Below, piece by piece: positions 1 to 11,477 of a stretch of 64,000 nt of DNA; position 1 is the first letter of the stretch; each line of letters begins with the position of its first letter. The stretch covers positions 24,404,501 to 24,468,500 of the forward strand of contig NC_084923.1 in the NCBI RefSeq assembly GCF_958298935.1, written 5' to 3'. The notes beneath the pieces were generated by a model that ran no database searches, was not told the origin of the DNA, and saw only the letters and a program-made list of their open reading frames with translations. A program made the position numbers and the translations under genes. This stretch comes from Phragmites australis. Taxonomy: Eukaryota; Streptophyta; Magnoliopsida; Poales; Poaceae.

Positions 1-183
1 ATCAACCCTCTTCTTCGTTCTCCCTTCTATCGATCCCCTTCTTAATTCCCTTCTCCTTGCATCGATTAGCCCATCAATCTCGATCTGCCACTGCCAGTCA
101 CAGCAAATCCCGATCCATTCCCGCCCGCCTGCCCATCTCCAGCTAGCAGCGGCAGCGCAGCTGGCCCGGTGCTCCCCAATGCC

Positions 184-408
184 ATGGCAGGGAGGTCAAG
201 GTTTTCATCTTTGGCTAGAACCAGTGCGCTCCTCCCTCCAGTGCAATGCCCGCGGTGTGGTTTGATGGTCATTGGAGGCATTTGCACTAACAAGAGGAAT
301 CGAGGCAGATCTTACTACAAGTGCCCAAATTACAATGGGGTAACATGGCAAATATTGAAGTTGAATCTTCTGCTCACTGTTGTGGTTACAATTCCAGTTA
401 GCATTTGA
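184..408 (+). pseudogene. GRF-type zinc-finger gene fragment
   Basis: I see an ATG at 184 followed by a short reading frame with the pattern CPRCG...KRNRGRSYYKCPNY. This resembles the first part of a GRF zinc finger (Cys pair, then Gly-Arg, aromatic residues and a Cys-Pro). The pattern stops after CPNYN. A possible splice donor (GG|GTAAC) lies at 339-341, and codons beyond it look unrelated. The pyrimidine-rich stretch at 1-170 looks like a 5' leader. The frame converges on a minus-strand MULE transposase remnant that begins by about 380. It may be a true first exon, a host fragment captured by the MULE, or a MULE-associated accessory gene. The last third of the domain is not visible, so I treat it as partial. 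No function is asserted beyond likely zinc and nucleic-acid binding typical of GRF fingers. Confidence 0.4.
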
Positions 409-589
409 TTCCTTGTCAAAAATCCCATATGCCACTAGATACATCTAGTATGCCCATATATGGTTGTTGCAGCAGCTAGTTGTCCACTGTACTTTCCAGT
501 CAAGTGAGTAGAGTCTACCCCAAGATATGGCCGGTATCCCATTAGAAAACCATCCACACAAGGTCGTAGGGCCACAAACATTCTTGAAA
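381..589 (-). pseudogene. MULE (MuDR-like) transposase, DDE-region fragment
   Basis: The minus-strand frame reads ...CVDGFLMGYRPYLGVDSTHLTG..., which is the start of the catalytic domain of plant Mutator-like transposases. The first catalytic Asp lies in GVDSTHL. A frameshift or small deletion follows; the next piece (LVAYGIFDKESNANW) continues the family pattern in another frame. After about 380 the similarity ends and the rest of the DDE domain is missing. The fragment is the downstream half of the gene whose N-terminal half is at 6844-8159, and the copia element 595-6838 separates the two. It cannot encode a working enzyme. Confidence 0.75.
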
Positions 590-594
590 AATAC

Positions 595-1458
595 TGTTGG
601 AATGTGGCCCATATAAAGCCCATTCATGAGAACACAAAGCAAGAAGGTTTAGTCCCATATTGTCAAGGCAAGGGGATATAGATCAACTTAAATAATAGAG
701 TTCTCTCCCCTCTTTGAAATAGAGAAAAATGAGAAAGAGAGAGTATACTTTGCTATATTCACACACACTCACGCGTGCGTATTCGTGTATTTTTTGCGTG
801 AATATCCGCGTGACTTGTGACTTGCGACGCGCGACCGTGGCGTGGCGTGGCAGCACAAAATAGCAAGTCTTTTTTGTTGCTCTCCCTTTTAATTGTGATC
901 AATGTCATAATCAGCCCTTTTAATCGTGATCAATGCCTTATCCTGAGAGTAATTGGCCAGTTATAGAGGCAGCCAATTAGTGAGCAATTTATGAGAGGAA
1001 ACGGCTCCAAGAGAGCAGCCAATTCCATATAAATCCTGGAGACGTCCAGGCTTTGAGGAAGACAACTCTCACATTTTCTTCTCCATCCATCCATATCACT
1101 GTTTTGTGTGCTATGCTGCCGGATCTCGCCGGCCCTTCTCCTTAGCGTGCACAAGGGTGGAGGGTGAGTGGTATCTCCAAGCCTCTGCTGTCGTGAAGCT
1201 CGCACAAGGGACGGCAATAAGGTTTCTGGGCAGTGCACCTGCACGACCGCTCTGCATTGCTTCATCTACGATCTGCACGGCAGCGAATCGACACATCGTC
1301 AATTTCATCCCTTCATCAACCCGACTGTGAGTTCTTGATGAACCTGATGGATTTTTGGTATTGTTGCTTGCTTCTAGGGTTAGAAGTTTGTTCATCTGTT
1401 ATAGTTTGTGGGCCATTGTATAGAATTTGGAATTAGAATTTTGCGCATATTATCAACA
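595..1458 (+). repeat. 5' LTR of copia A
   Basis: It starts TGTTGGAATGT and ends TCAACA, and is closely matched along its length by the copy at 5968-6838. It is preceded by target duplication AATAC. As an LTR it would carry the promoter and polyadenylation signals of the element. The 3' LTR is a few bases longer (871 against 864). Confidence 0.93.
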
Positions 1459-1494
1459 ATACAGAAACCTTATTGCGTTAATTCTTATTCAGCA

Positions 1495-2298
1495 ATGGCT
1501 GATGCTTCAGATGCAATGAAACCTGAGAGGTTTGCTGGTGGCATGAACTTCCGTAGATAGCAGACTAGGGTCAAGTTTTGGCTCATGTCGTTGGGACTGT
1601 GGTGGGTAATCCATCCACAGATGCCATTCACGGTTGATCAAAATGCCAACTTTGGGAGTGCAAGAGACACTGCACTCGGTTGCATATTGACCTTGTTATC
1701 AAATCAGTTGTACGATTTGTATATGAATTACACAAACCCTACAGAGTTGTGGGATGCACTTGAGCGCAAATTTGTGGTCTCTGAATCTGGTCGCTTGCTT
1801 TATACCTGTGAGCAATTCTATGACTACAGCATGGATGCTGCAAAGTCGATAGTTGCATAGGCACATGAGATACAACTTCTAGTTGGGGAGATCGCAAGTT
1901 TGGGTTGTGTCCTGCCTGATAGGTTTGTGGCAGCGGGTATTATTGCCAAACTTCCTGCATCATGGAGGGATTTTGCCACTAGCCTGAAACACAAGAGGGA
2001 AGAGATCTCCACCGAGGATCTGATTATAGCCCTTGATGTGGAGGAAAAGGCAAGAGCAAAGGACATGCCGATTACATCCGCAACAGCGGAAAATGGTGCT
2101 AATGCAAACATCATAGAGAAAAAATTGTACAACAAGAACAAGGGCAAGATGCAGAATGGTGGAAAGCCAAAGAAAACCAGTAACTTCAAGAAGAAGAACA
2201 CTGAGATGAAATTGAAGGACAAAGCATGTTTTGTGTGTGGCAAAGATGGATACTTTGCAAAGAACTGCCGCTACCGCAAAACTAGAGAAGATGGATAG
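1495..2298 (+). pseudogene. Copia A gag, broken by stop codons
   Basis: The frame opens at ATG 1495 shortly after the 5' LTR and shares its frame with the downstream protease and integrase, as expected for a single copia gag-pol ORF. It has the UBN2-type gag core (about 1585-2040: ...TELWDALERKF..., ...LPASWRDFATSLKH...) followed by a basic Lys/Asn-rich stretch. The zinc knuckle reads CFVCGKDGYFAKNC (about 2227-2268). Its expected His is Tyr, so the CCHC motif is damaged. In-frame stops occur at 1558 (apparently a lost Trp), 1858 (apparently a lost Gln) and 2296. The product would be the capsid protein that packages element RNA. This copy cannot make it intact. Confidence 0.88.
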
Positions 2299-5200
2299 CC
2301 AAACAAGAAGGCTGTGAATGTTACTATTGGCAACAACGACAATGAGGCCGGATCTTCTGGGTAGGGTAATCTACCAGTTGTATTTTCAGTGTTACAATCA
2401 ACAGATTGGTGGGTTGATACTGGTGCCAATATACATGTGTGTTCTGATATTTCCTTATTTTCCTCTTACCAGGGAGCGCGGTCTTCCTCCGTCTTGATGG
2501 GAAACTGATCTGCTGCTTCTATTCTTGGTGTTGGTACGGTCGAACTGAAGCTCACTTCAGGAAAGATTGTCCATTTGAAGAACCTGCAGCATGTTCCAAC
2601 AATAAACAGGAACCTTATTAGTGGTTCTTTGCTTTGTCGGGATGGTTATAAGTTAGTGTTCGAGTCCAATAAAGTTGTAATGTCTAAATTCAGGAACTTT
2701 GTTAGTAAAGGCTATGAGAGCGGAGGCTTGTTCTGCCTAAGTACTATTGAGTCTAATTATAATTTGAATGTTGCATCCGTAAATAATATTTGTGAGACCA
2801 ACTCTTGGCACTCTCGTTTTTGTCATATTGGTTTTGACACCATTGCTCGAATGTCCAGATTAGAGTTAATTCCGAAATTTGATTTTGTCAAAGGATCAAA
2901 GTGCCAATCATGTGTTCAAGCTAAACAACCTCGAAAACCTTTTAAAGGATTAGAGGAAAAGAGGAATTTGGCACCTCTAGATCTTATTCATTCTGATTTG
3001 TGTGAAATGAATGGATTGTTGACTAAAGGAGGCAAGATATATTTCATAACCTTAATTGATGATGCAACATGCTATTGCTATGTTTATTTACTAAAAACAA
3101 AAGACGAAGCTTTAAACTACTTTAAAATTTATAAGGCCGAGGTTGAGAACCAACTTGAGAGGAAAATTAAGCGATTATGTGATGATCGCGGAGGAGAGTA
3201 TATCTCAAATGAATTCTCTCAATTTTGTGCTGATCATGGAATTATCCATGAAGTTACACCACCATATTCACCCCAGTCGAATGGGATAGCTGAGAAGAAA
3301 AATCGGACACTTACAGACTTGGTGAATGCCATGTTAGAGAGTGCCGGTATGCCTTACGAATGGTGGGGGGGGGGAGCTATTTTGACAGCTACTTTCGTCC
3401 TAAACAGAGTTGTAACAAAGAATAGAGATGTCACTCCGTATGAGGGATGGAAAGGGACAAAACCCAATGTCAATTTTCTGCGTTCTTGGGGTTATTTGGC
3501 AAAAGTCAATATACCTACGCCGAAAAAGAGAAAGTTGGGGACCCAAAATAGTTGATTGCGTGTTTTTGGGTTATGCTCAAAATAGCACGACCTATAGATT
3601 TTTAGTAGTGAGATCTTATACTTCAGAAATTAGTGCTAATACAATCATGGAGTCTAGAGATGCTTTATTCTTTGAGAATATTTATCCTATGAAAGCAGCA
3701 TGCAGTTCTAATAATGAAACTCATGTAGATACTCTTGAAACCTTTATACCACCTGAATCAAATAATGAGATATCTGACAAGGATGACAATATAGTTGATG
3801 AGGCTCCTAGGAGGAGCAAAAGACCAAGGATTGCAAAATCTTTTAGTGATGATTTTATTGTATATCTTGTCAATAATGTGCTAAAAACTCTTTCAGAGGC
3901 TTTTGCATCTCCTGATGCAAAGTATTGGAAAGAGGCGGTCCATAGCGAGATGGACTCTATCATGTCTAATGGGACTTGGGAGATTACTGATATTCCAAGC
4001 AGGTGTAAACCAGTTGGGTGTAACTGGATCTTTAAAAAGAAATTGAGGCCCGATGGTACTGTTGAAAAGTACAAGGCTAGGCTTGTAGCCAAGGGTTATA
4101 CCCAAAAAGAGGGAGATGATTTCTTTGATACTTATTCTCCTGTCGCGAGAATTACTACCATCAGGTGCTTCTTGCTTTAGCAGCTTCCTACGATTTTCAT
4201 GTTCATCAAATGGATGTAAAAACAGCTTTCCTTTATGGAGAGTTGGAGGAAGAATTTTATATGGAGCAACCAGATGGTTTTCAGATTTCTAGGCAGGAAA
4301 ATAAGGTGTGCAAATTGTTAAAATCCCTGTATGGCCTTAAACAAGCACCTAAACAATGGCATGAAAAATTTGATAACACATTAACATCTGCTGGATTCAG
4401 TGTCAATGAGGCAGACAAGTGTGTATACTATCGCTTTGGTGGGGGTCAAGGAGTAATTTTGTGCTTGTACGTTGATGACATACTAATTTTTGGAACAAAT
4501 ACTACCGTGATTTCTGAAATCAAATTCTTCTTGCCTCATTGTTTTGAGATGAAAGATTTGGGTCCGGCAGATGTTATTTTGAATATTAAATTGATCAAGA
4601 GTGAAAATGGGATCACTTTAAATCAATCCCACTATGCGGAGAAGATTCTTAGCCGATTTGGTTTTGAAAACTGTAAAGTTTCTCCAACTCCATATGATGC
4701 GAGTGTGAAACTTTGAAAGAACGAAGGACAAGGAGTAGATCAATTGAGATATTCACAAATAATTGGGTCTCTTATGTATTTGGCTGGTGCAACGAGACCT
4801 GACATTTCCTTTGCTGTGAGCAAATTAAGTCGGTTCTCGTCAAATCCAGGAGATGATCATTGGAAGGCACTTTAGCGAGTGTTGCGCTACTAAGAGGCAC
4901 AACAGCATTTGGGATTCACTACACAGGATATCCATCTGCGTTAGAAGGATATAGTGATTTCAATTGGATCTCAGATGCAGATGAGATCAAAGCTACCAGT
5001 GTCTATGTATTCACACTTGGAGGTGGTGCAGTTTCATGGAGGTCTTGTAAACAGACCATTTTGACGAGGTCAACCATGGAAGCAGAACTTGTTGCACTAG
5101 AGATAGCCACTGTTGAAGCTGAATGGCTAAGAGAGCTTCTATTGGACTTACCATTGGTTGAGAAGCCAATACCACCAATCCTTATGTACTGCGATAACCA

Positions 5201-5417
5201 AACTGTGCTAGCCAAGGTTATGAGTATTAAGGATAATACTAAGTCCTCCAAACATGTGAAGCGTAGACTTAAATTTGTCACGAAAATGAGAAACTCTGGA
5301 GTAATAGCTGTGAGCTACGTGCATACTGAGAAAAATCTGGCAGACCCTTTTACAAAGGGATTACCACAAAATACGATTTCAGTGGTGTCCAAGGACATGG
5401 GAATGAGGCCCATTTAA
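2299..5417 (+). pseudogene. Copia A pol (protease, integrase, RT, RNase H), frameshifted
   Basis: Domains in order: aspartic protease with WWVDTGA intact (Asp codon 2416-2418); GAG-pre-integrase/zinc-binding region (H..CH..., CQSC, about 2800-2920); integrase with three acidic residues visible (HSDL, CDDRGGEY, NGIAEKKNRTL; about 2990-3320); reverse transcriptase (about 3900-4700) with intact LYVDDI; and RNase H (about 4880-5400; ...[12 protein letters not shown]..., ...YCDNQ...). Stops lie near 2362 and 2506 and at 4714. The frame shifts by +1 near 3540 and returns to the gag frame near 4165, so these two indels compensate. A further shift near 4870 moves RNase H to another frame. A run of ten G occurs at about 3365-3374. 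The catalytic motifs survive, but the polyprotein cannot be read through. Confidence 0.92.
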
Positions 5418-5967
5418 GTTAGTGCATCACAATGGTAACCAATCCTTTTAAGCAGAGATCCTGTGAATTAGGTAATAGGAAAAACAAATTGATGATGTAA
5501 CCAAAGAGTACATTGCATATCTTTGTACACATGTTCAAAATAAAAGTACTCCTGACTGCATAGAAGGTTGGTGTAAAGCCTTAATGTTTTTGCAGAAGAT
5601 ATTAGCCTGCAGGATATCTTGAAGGAAAACACCTACTTGAGCCTAACTATTTGGTCGCAGTTCATGAGAACAGGGCATTCTCTTAGAAAGCTCATGAGAA
5701 GATATGGGAGCAGACCATAAACGCCTTTTTTAGGCGAGGTTGTTTTAGCAGCCTAGTATCAGTTGAGATTTCAAGTGAAATCTGCCCACACAAAACTGTG
5801 AATTTAAGGCATAGTCCATTCATCAGTTGTGGAAAGGTGAATCTTGATATTCTAGGTGTAAGTTTAACCCGTACGGGACTTATACTAAAAGACTGTTATA
5901 TTAACAGCACTATAATACAATGATCTTTTTCCTTCTTCTTTTTCTCGCTTTGGCATTGGTGGGGGAT
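5418..5967 (+). other. Copia A 3' internal non-coding region and polypurine tract
   Basis: About 550 bases between the end of RNase H and the 3' LTR contain no supported gene. The last dozen bases are purine-rich (GGTGGGGGA) and act as the plus-strand priming site in this class of element. Confidence 0.75.
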
Positions 5968-6838
5968 TGTTGGAATGTGACCCATATAAAGCCCATTCAT
6001 GAGAATGCAAAGCAAGAAGGTTTAGTCCCATATTGCCAAGGCAAGGGGATGTAGATCAACTTAGATAATAGAGTTCTCTCCCCTCTTTGAAATAGAGAAA
6101 ATGAGAAAGAGAGAGTATACTTTGCTATATTCACACGCACGCGCGCGTATTCGTGTATTTTTCGTGTGAATATCCGCGTGACTTGTGACCTGCGATGCGC
6201 GACCGTGGCGTGGTGTGGCAGCACAAAATAGCAAGTCTTTTTTGCTGCTCTCCCTTTTAATTGTGATCAATGTCATAATCAGCCCTTTTAATCATGATCA
6301 ATGCCTTAATCCTGAGAGTAATTGATCAGTTATGGAGGTAGCCAATTAGTGGGAAATTTATGAGAGAAAACGGCTCCAAGAGGGCAACCAATTCCATATA
6401 AATCCTGGAGACGTCTAGGCTTTGAGGAAGACAATTCTCTGCTCCACATTTTCTTCTCCATCCATCCAGATCACTGTTTTATGTGCTGTGCTGCCGGATC
6501 TCACCGGCCCTTCTCCTTGGCGTGCACAAGGGTGGAGGGTGAGCGGTATCTCTGAGCCACTGCCATCATGAAGCCCGCACGAGGGACGACAATAAGATTT
6601 CTGGGCAGCGCACCTGCGCGACCGCTCTGCACTGCTTCATCTACGATCTGCACGGCAGCGAATCGACACATCATCAATTTCATCCCTTCATCAACCCGAC
6701 TGTGAGTTCTTGATGAACCTAATGGATTTTTGGTACTGTTGCTTGCTGCTAGGGTTAGAAGTTTGTTCATCTGTTATAGTTTATGAAATATGCCATTATA
6801 TAGAATCTGGAATTGGAATTTTGCGCATATTACCAACA
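5968..6838 (+). repeat. 3' LTR of copia A
   Basis: It starts TGTTGGAATGT, ends ACCAACA and is followed by target duplication AATAC at 6839-6843. It retains the TGTTGG/CCAACA terminal inverted repeat. Small substitutions and indels relative to the 5' LTR are scattered through it. Confidence 0.93.
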
Positions 6839-6843
6839 AATAC

Positions 6844-8159
6844 ATATTTCCCTTTAGCTTCTTGCAATCAATTTCAACTATGCTCCCAGGGCAACTTGCT
6901 TGAACAGCTACTTTGAAATTCCATAGCATCTTTAAGCTATCCTCCCAAGTACCATGGAGCTCCTTTAATGCACACCTCCTCCCTTCTCAGACCTTGTTAT
7001 ATGACAAGGTAATAGTAAATTGATCTTGCAGCCTTTCCTGCAATTCTCTTGCACCAAGTGCTGGATTTGTTATCAATATTCCTTTCACTCTATCAGCAAT
7101 CCAAGATACAAAAGCTTCATTGCTGGTCACCTTGCTAGTGCTTGTACACTCATGTGCAGGACCAATGTTCACAACCTGCAAAAAATTACCATAATTAATT
7201 GAACTGTAAAACAATGAAAAAATAAGTAATACAATATTAAATAATTGATATACCATGAATGTGTCACAACCAAGAAATTTCTTTGCATACACTCTCCACT
7301 TGCAACCTGGATATTTGCATTTTGCTCTATACCTAGCTAGATCACTATGCTTCAGTTGTGTCTCAAATTCATTTTTGATGCAGAACTGCTTAAAAATCTT
7401 AATGAATGCATCTTTGTCCACAAATGTGGACCATTTCATTATTTTTGAGTCATCACTGTCATAGGTTGTGATAGGCACATTTGATGAAGCAATAACAATA
7501 GCCTCATCGTTTGGCACACTTTCAAGATCATGATATTGAACATTTTCAGGCAAGGGATTTGCTTGGTCTTGGACTTGTTCTAGCACATTCTCAGGACCTT
7601 TCTTCTTGCCCTTCTTAAAGTATCTCTATTCTTCATCAGTTCCAACTGCCTCATCTCCATCAGGATCCACACCTGCTATCATATAGTGCTCATTTTCTTC
7701 TTCCTCTACTCCAGTTGGCCCTACTACAGTCTGACCAAAAAGGGGTTCATCCAAAAGCTCAAGGTCTTGTTCAATTTCATCACCATCAACAACAATATGG
7801 GTGTCCAATACAGCTTCACTGTATAACACTATATGTGTGTCATTACTAGTCTGTTCTCCAATAACTTTCATGTCAAACATCACTTTTTTGGAAGCTCGAA
7901 GCAAGCAAAGAAGCTCAGCCTCAGTGCACAACTTAACAAATTGCTTGTCTTCGCCTACATACTGGAACTCTACCTCCTAATAATCCGCCCATTTGCAGTG
8001 AATATCTTTCAAATCTTTCAACAATTCGATGATTGCATATTCCTCTGAGTCCATCATCCAACCGACAGTAGAGCTTTTTGTGTACTCCCTCCTGCCATCA
8101 ATCATGCTACGATATGCATTCACTGTAACCTCTACCCTACATGCGTTCTTTGGATGCAC
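6844..8159 (-). pseudogene. MULE (MuDR-like) transposase, N-terminal half
   Basis: One minus-strand frame runs from 8159 downward with in-frame stops at about 7977 and 7626. It has an acidic N-terminal region (EEEENEHY, about 7650-7700), then the MuDR DNA-binding-type region (about 7420-7270; ...KCKYPGCKWRVYAKKF...) with its Cys-rich core. A 78-bp intron (7176-7253) with GT-AG borders interrupts it. Because its length is a multiple of three and lacks a stop, it can be mistaken for coding sequence. The next exon reads HECTSTSKVTSNEAFVSWIA and continues past a stop at 6987 up to the copia insertion. The gene resumes at 589 and below. The protein would be a cut-and-paste transposase. The copy is broken by stops, by the copia and by loss of most of the DDE domain. 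Confidence 0.8.
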
Positions 8160-9130
8160 CCTGAAAGTACCAGGGTTACGAAGTTAATAAATATTTCAAC
8201 AGCTTCGCTTCCCCAAATCTGAGCAACACCTCATCTTCTCTCTCACCACAAGCAATTCAAAGTAGGTTCAAATAACATAAAAGGGATTCCAACAAAAAAA
8301 AAGGGGAAAAAGACAGCCACAAGTGTATTTAATTCTTACCCTTCTTGAGGCTCACGAAGGTCCATTTCAGCGAGGCAACCTCAAATCCACAGCGGCATCA
8401 GGTTACATCAACTGCCTCTGAACCAAATCAAAACCTAGGGTTACAAACAAGAGGAATGAAGAGTTATGAACTTTTGATTCGGATCAGGAGTGAACCAGGT
8501 TGGTGGTGTCGATTTGGAGTAGTAGCAACGGGAAGGGGAGCTCCAGGGAGGTGGCGGCAGCGGGACTAGGGAGGTGGTGGCAGCGGTACTAGGGAGGTGG
8601 CAGTAGCAGTAGGAAGTGGAGCTCTAGGGAAGTGCCTGCAGCAGGACCAGGGAAGTGGTGACAGCAGCAAGAAGGGCAGCTCCAGGGAGGTGGCGGCAGC
8701 AGCAAGTAGGGGAGCTTCAGGGAGGTGGCAATTGTTATTTTGCTGAACTCTGGTGACCAAATAAGCCCTTTCAACAAAGGTTCAGAAGCACCAAGGGTGA
8801 AGATGGTATTTCACCTGCACCAACCTGAAAAGAAAAATGAGAAAACAAGAAAAGCGTAACTATTTTTGACGGAATTGTAGATTTCTTAACGACATGATCT
8901 TTTGATGGTATTTAAGTGTACTGGTTTAGTTCAATGGTAGATTTCTAAAAAAAAATGATCTTTGGATGTCACCAAACCAATTTTCCCTATTCGGTTTGCC
9001 ATCACCGCCATGGGCAGCCTCTTTTTTCTTGTGTTTGCACCCCTCCTTTTGCTACACTGTGCATCGGACAGGGATGGCATGTAGGTGTCAGATCTACGTG
9101 GGTGGCGCGGCAGCGGTAGGCCTGTATGGG
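8160..9130. other. Intergenic / MULE 5' region with no supported gene
   Basis: The segment upstream of the MULE transposase holds a possible leader, the minisatellite described separately (8529-8731), and AT-rich sequence. Short open frames here follow the repeat and have no recognisable domain. I found no MULE terminal inverted repeat. Confidence 0.5.
8529..8731 (+). repeat. GC-rich imperfect minisatellite
   Basis: A short module of the type AGCTCCAGGGAGGTGGCGGC is repeated imperfectly about six to eight times, with variants AGGGAGGTGG, CAGCAGCAAG and GGACTAGGG. All open frames over it, on both strands, are low-complexity products of the repeat. Confidence 0.75.
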
Positions 9131-10803
9131 TGTAGCGAAAATAACTCTATTAGGCTATGATTATAATTTTGGTGATTAATGACAACATAGTCATTGAAGC
9201 TAACATGTTTGTCAAGAATATAGATTAGTATGTCTTATGGATACAACACATGAAGAAACCACTGAAGTTGGGACAACGTTTGATTGAATTAGAAAAGTCC
9301 CAAGAAGATTTGCCTCACTAGATGATCCAATACAAAAGAGTTTACACTCACCGGAACATTATATCCAGAGGTTGTTAGGCTCACCAGATAGTCTGGTGTT
9401 AGGCCTGAGTGCGCACCAGAGTATTCTGCTAATTGAGTTCAAGGAAGTTACACTAAGTGGAAGGTCCAGTGATGAACCGGTGAACACACCAGAGCATTTT
9501 TGATAAGGGTAAGGATAGCCTCACCGGATGATCCGATACTCAATGAAGAGTACACACCAGAGCATTTCCAGAAGAAGGTAATTGAAAATCAACACATCAG
9601 AAGGTCCGGTGATTGGAGATGTACTCACCGGAGTATTATGGCGGAGTATTTCTTACAGAGCAGGATTCAAATATTGAAGACTTAAGATTAACTCTCCGGA
9701 TGGTCCGGTGATATATGTGTGTACATCGGAAGATCACAACAGAGTATTTTGTGCAAAGAAGAATAAAGTGGTTTGGTTGGCTCAAGATAACTCACCATAT
9801 AGTCCGATGATGGTTTGAATGTTACACCAGATAGTTCGGTGTTCACAGATACTTTGAGTGAAGTTCCAACAACTAGTTTCTGAGGTTGTACTCACCGTAT
9901 GATCCGGTGTTAGTACTACTGTTGTTACCGTATCGTCCAGTGTTAACAATTTTTTTGAGCCATTGGGAAAACGGTTAATTAGTGGGTTTGAGGCTATAAA
10001 TACTCCTCCACTCGTCATTTGAAGGGTTGAAGTCCAGAGAAATATAGAGACACTTGAGAAGACATATAAGCTACCAAAGTGTTTAATGTGATCATCTAAG
10101 ATAATTAAGCATACGTTTAGTGAGTGATTAGTGCTGATAGGCCTAGAGAGAATTTTGCTAGGTGTTTGTTGCCTAGAGAGTGGATTAAGAAGTGATCCTA
10201 GCTTGTACCAGGTAGTACGCCGATGACTTGGAGTCTTGATGACTCGCCGACATCTTGAGACAGAGTTGCTCAAGCTTTTTGACCCTCTGACTTGGTGTGA
10301 AATGGTAGCAAGACATATGTACGAAGACGCAAAGACCCTTACCTTAGTGGCTCAAGCTCCGAAGTGAAGACGACGACAAGTAACTAGGAGAGAGACTAAT
10401 GCTGAGACCTTGTCATTATAGCTTAGTGGCTTATCCGGGTTGAGAATTTGTCTTTATGACTTAGTGACTTAAGAGCTATGATCGGAAGAGTTCTGACGAT
10501 CAAGAGCATATCTTTAGTGAAGCTCTAACATGGACTAGCGGTGGCATTCATACCATCGATACCACAGAATAAAAATCTCTTGTGTCGGATTTGCTTTCTC
10601 TATCTTATTTATGTTTCTGTATTTATATACTTACAATTTACCTTTGCGCATTTACCTTTCTAAGTAGTTTGTTAGGATTGACTATAGGTTGTAAATCTTT
10701 TAAACGGTAGAATAGACACGCTAAATAAATCTAAGTATATTTAGATAGAAATTAATATAGATTTATTTTAAGAGGTTTGGGAGCCCATTATATTTTAAGT
10801 GCC
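9131..10803 (+). repeat. Copia LTR fragment (same family as 38696-40342 and 50198-51904)
   Basis: It begins TGTAGCGAAAATAACTC, matching the start of the LTR at 50198 and the reverse complement of the right end of the solo LTR at 38696-40342. It stays collinear through the ...ATTAATGACAACATAG... block and the segments rich in CACCGGA/TCCGGTG. It loses similarity after TTTTAAGTG near 10803, so roughly the last 50-60 bases of the LTR are missing. No target duplication was found. Short open frames inside it are not genes. Confidence 0.82.
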
Positions 10804-11477
10804 ACGGTTGTGCGTCGATGTGCTGCATAAGCAGCGTGACTATCTCTGGCGACGGGAAGGAGTAGGTCCATGGCAAGCTACAGTAAGAAGTAAGGAACAG
10901 ATGGGTAAAATAAACCTTGTAGAAGATTTCTCGTCTAGTAGCATTTTTGCAGTCATAGGCCTAAGAAATATTCTCTCATGTGAAATGGTGGCAAAAAGTT
11001 AAATACCTCAACATTGTCAGCGGTTTTGTTTCGTACCATGACAACTTAAACCATTTTTTTCATACAGGGCATGAATGAATTACATTGAAGTAATGACAGA
11101 TGTTACAAACCTGACTTTACAAAATGGACTCTCGAGACTTAATACGTTACATAAAAAATAGCAATTCTTATCTCCAAGTGCGATATGAATCACAGCCATC
11201 TTTAGGGCATCACTGGACACACAGATATTTTGGTAACACCAACGGAAATTTGATAGGGCCAATTAAAACTAACTTCACATGCGGCTATCCTGGGGCAAGA
11301 AAATCGCTTACGATTGTAGCGGGAGCCGAATTACTTCCTGTAAAATTATTACGAGATGTTTACGAAATTCCTACATTCCGAATAAGACTTGAAATAGAGG
11401 TCAAGATTGTTTTACAACAAATCGAGTCAAGCATACATCAAACTTCAAGATGGAACTCGAGCAAGATAAGAAAAAAA
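10804..11477. other. Unassigned intergenic sequence
   Basis: No gene or known repeat is supported. A 60-codon minus-strand frame (11080-11262) and a 123-codon plus-strand frame (11124-11495) overlap each other. Neither has a recognisable domain, and the second runs into the fold-back element. It could hold the 3' end of an unknown transcript. Confidence 0.3.

Larger units (their letters stand above)
595..6838 (+). mobile_element. Copia LTR retrotransposon A (inserted in a MULE transposase)
   Basis: Two direct LTRs (595-1458 and 5968-6838) enclose gag-pol in the copia order: gag, protease, integrase, reverse transcriptase, RNase H. A perfect 5-bp target duplication AATAC flanks it at 590-594 and 6839-6843. 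The LTRs begin TGTTGG; the 3' one ends CCAACA and the 5' one ends TCAACA, a single change. A polypurine tract (about 5954-5966, GTGGGGGA) precedes the 3' LTR. No clean initiator-Met primer site follows the 5' LTR. The first 79 bases of the two LTRs differ at four positions, so the insertion is not recent. The coding region carries several stops and frameshifts, so the copy is dead. Confidence 0.95.

Noticed and set aside
7176..7253. Coding sequence between the two MULE exons
   Set aside because: The stretch has GT-AG borders, is AT-rich and breaks the transposase pattern; it is a 78-bp intron that happens to be open.
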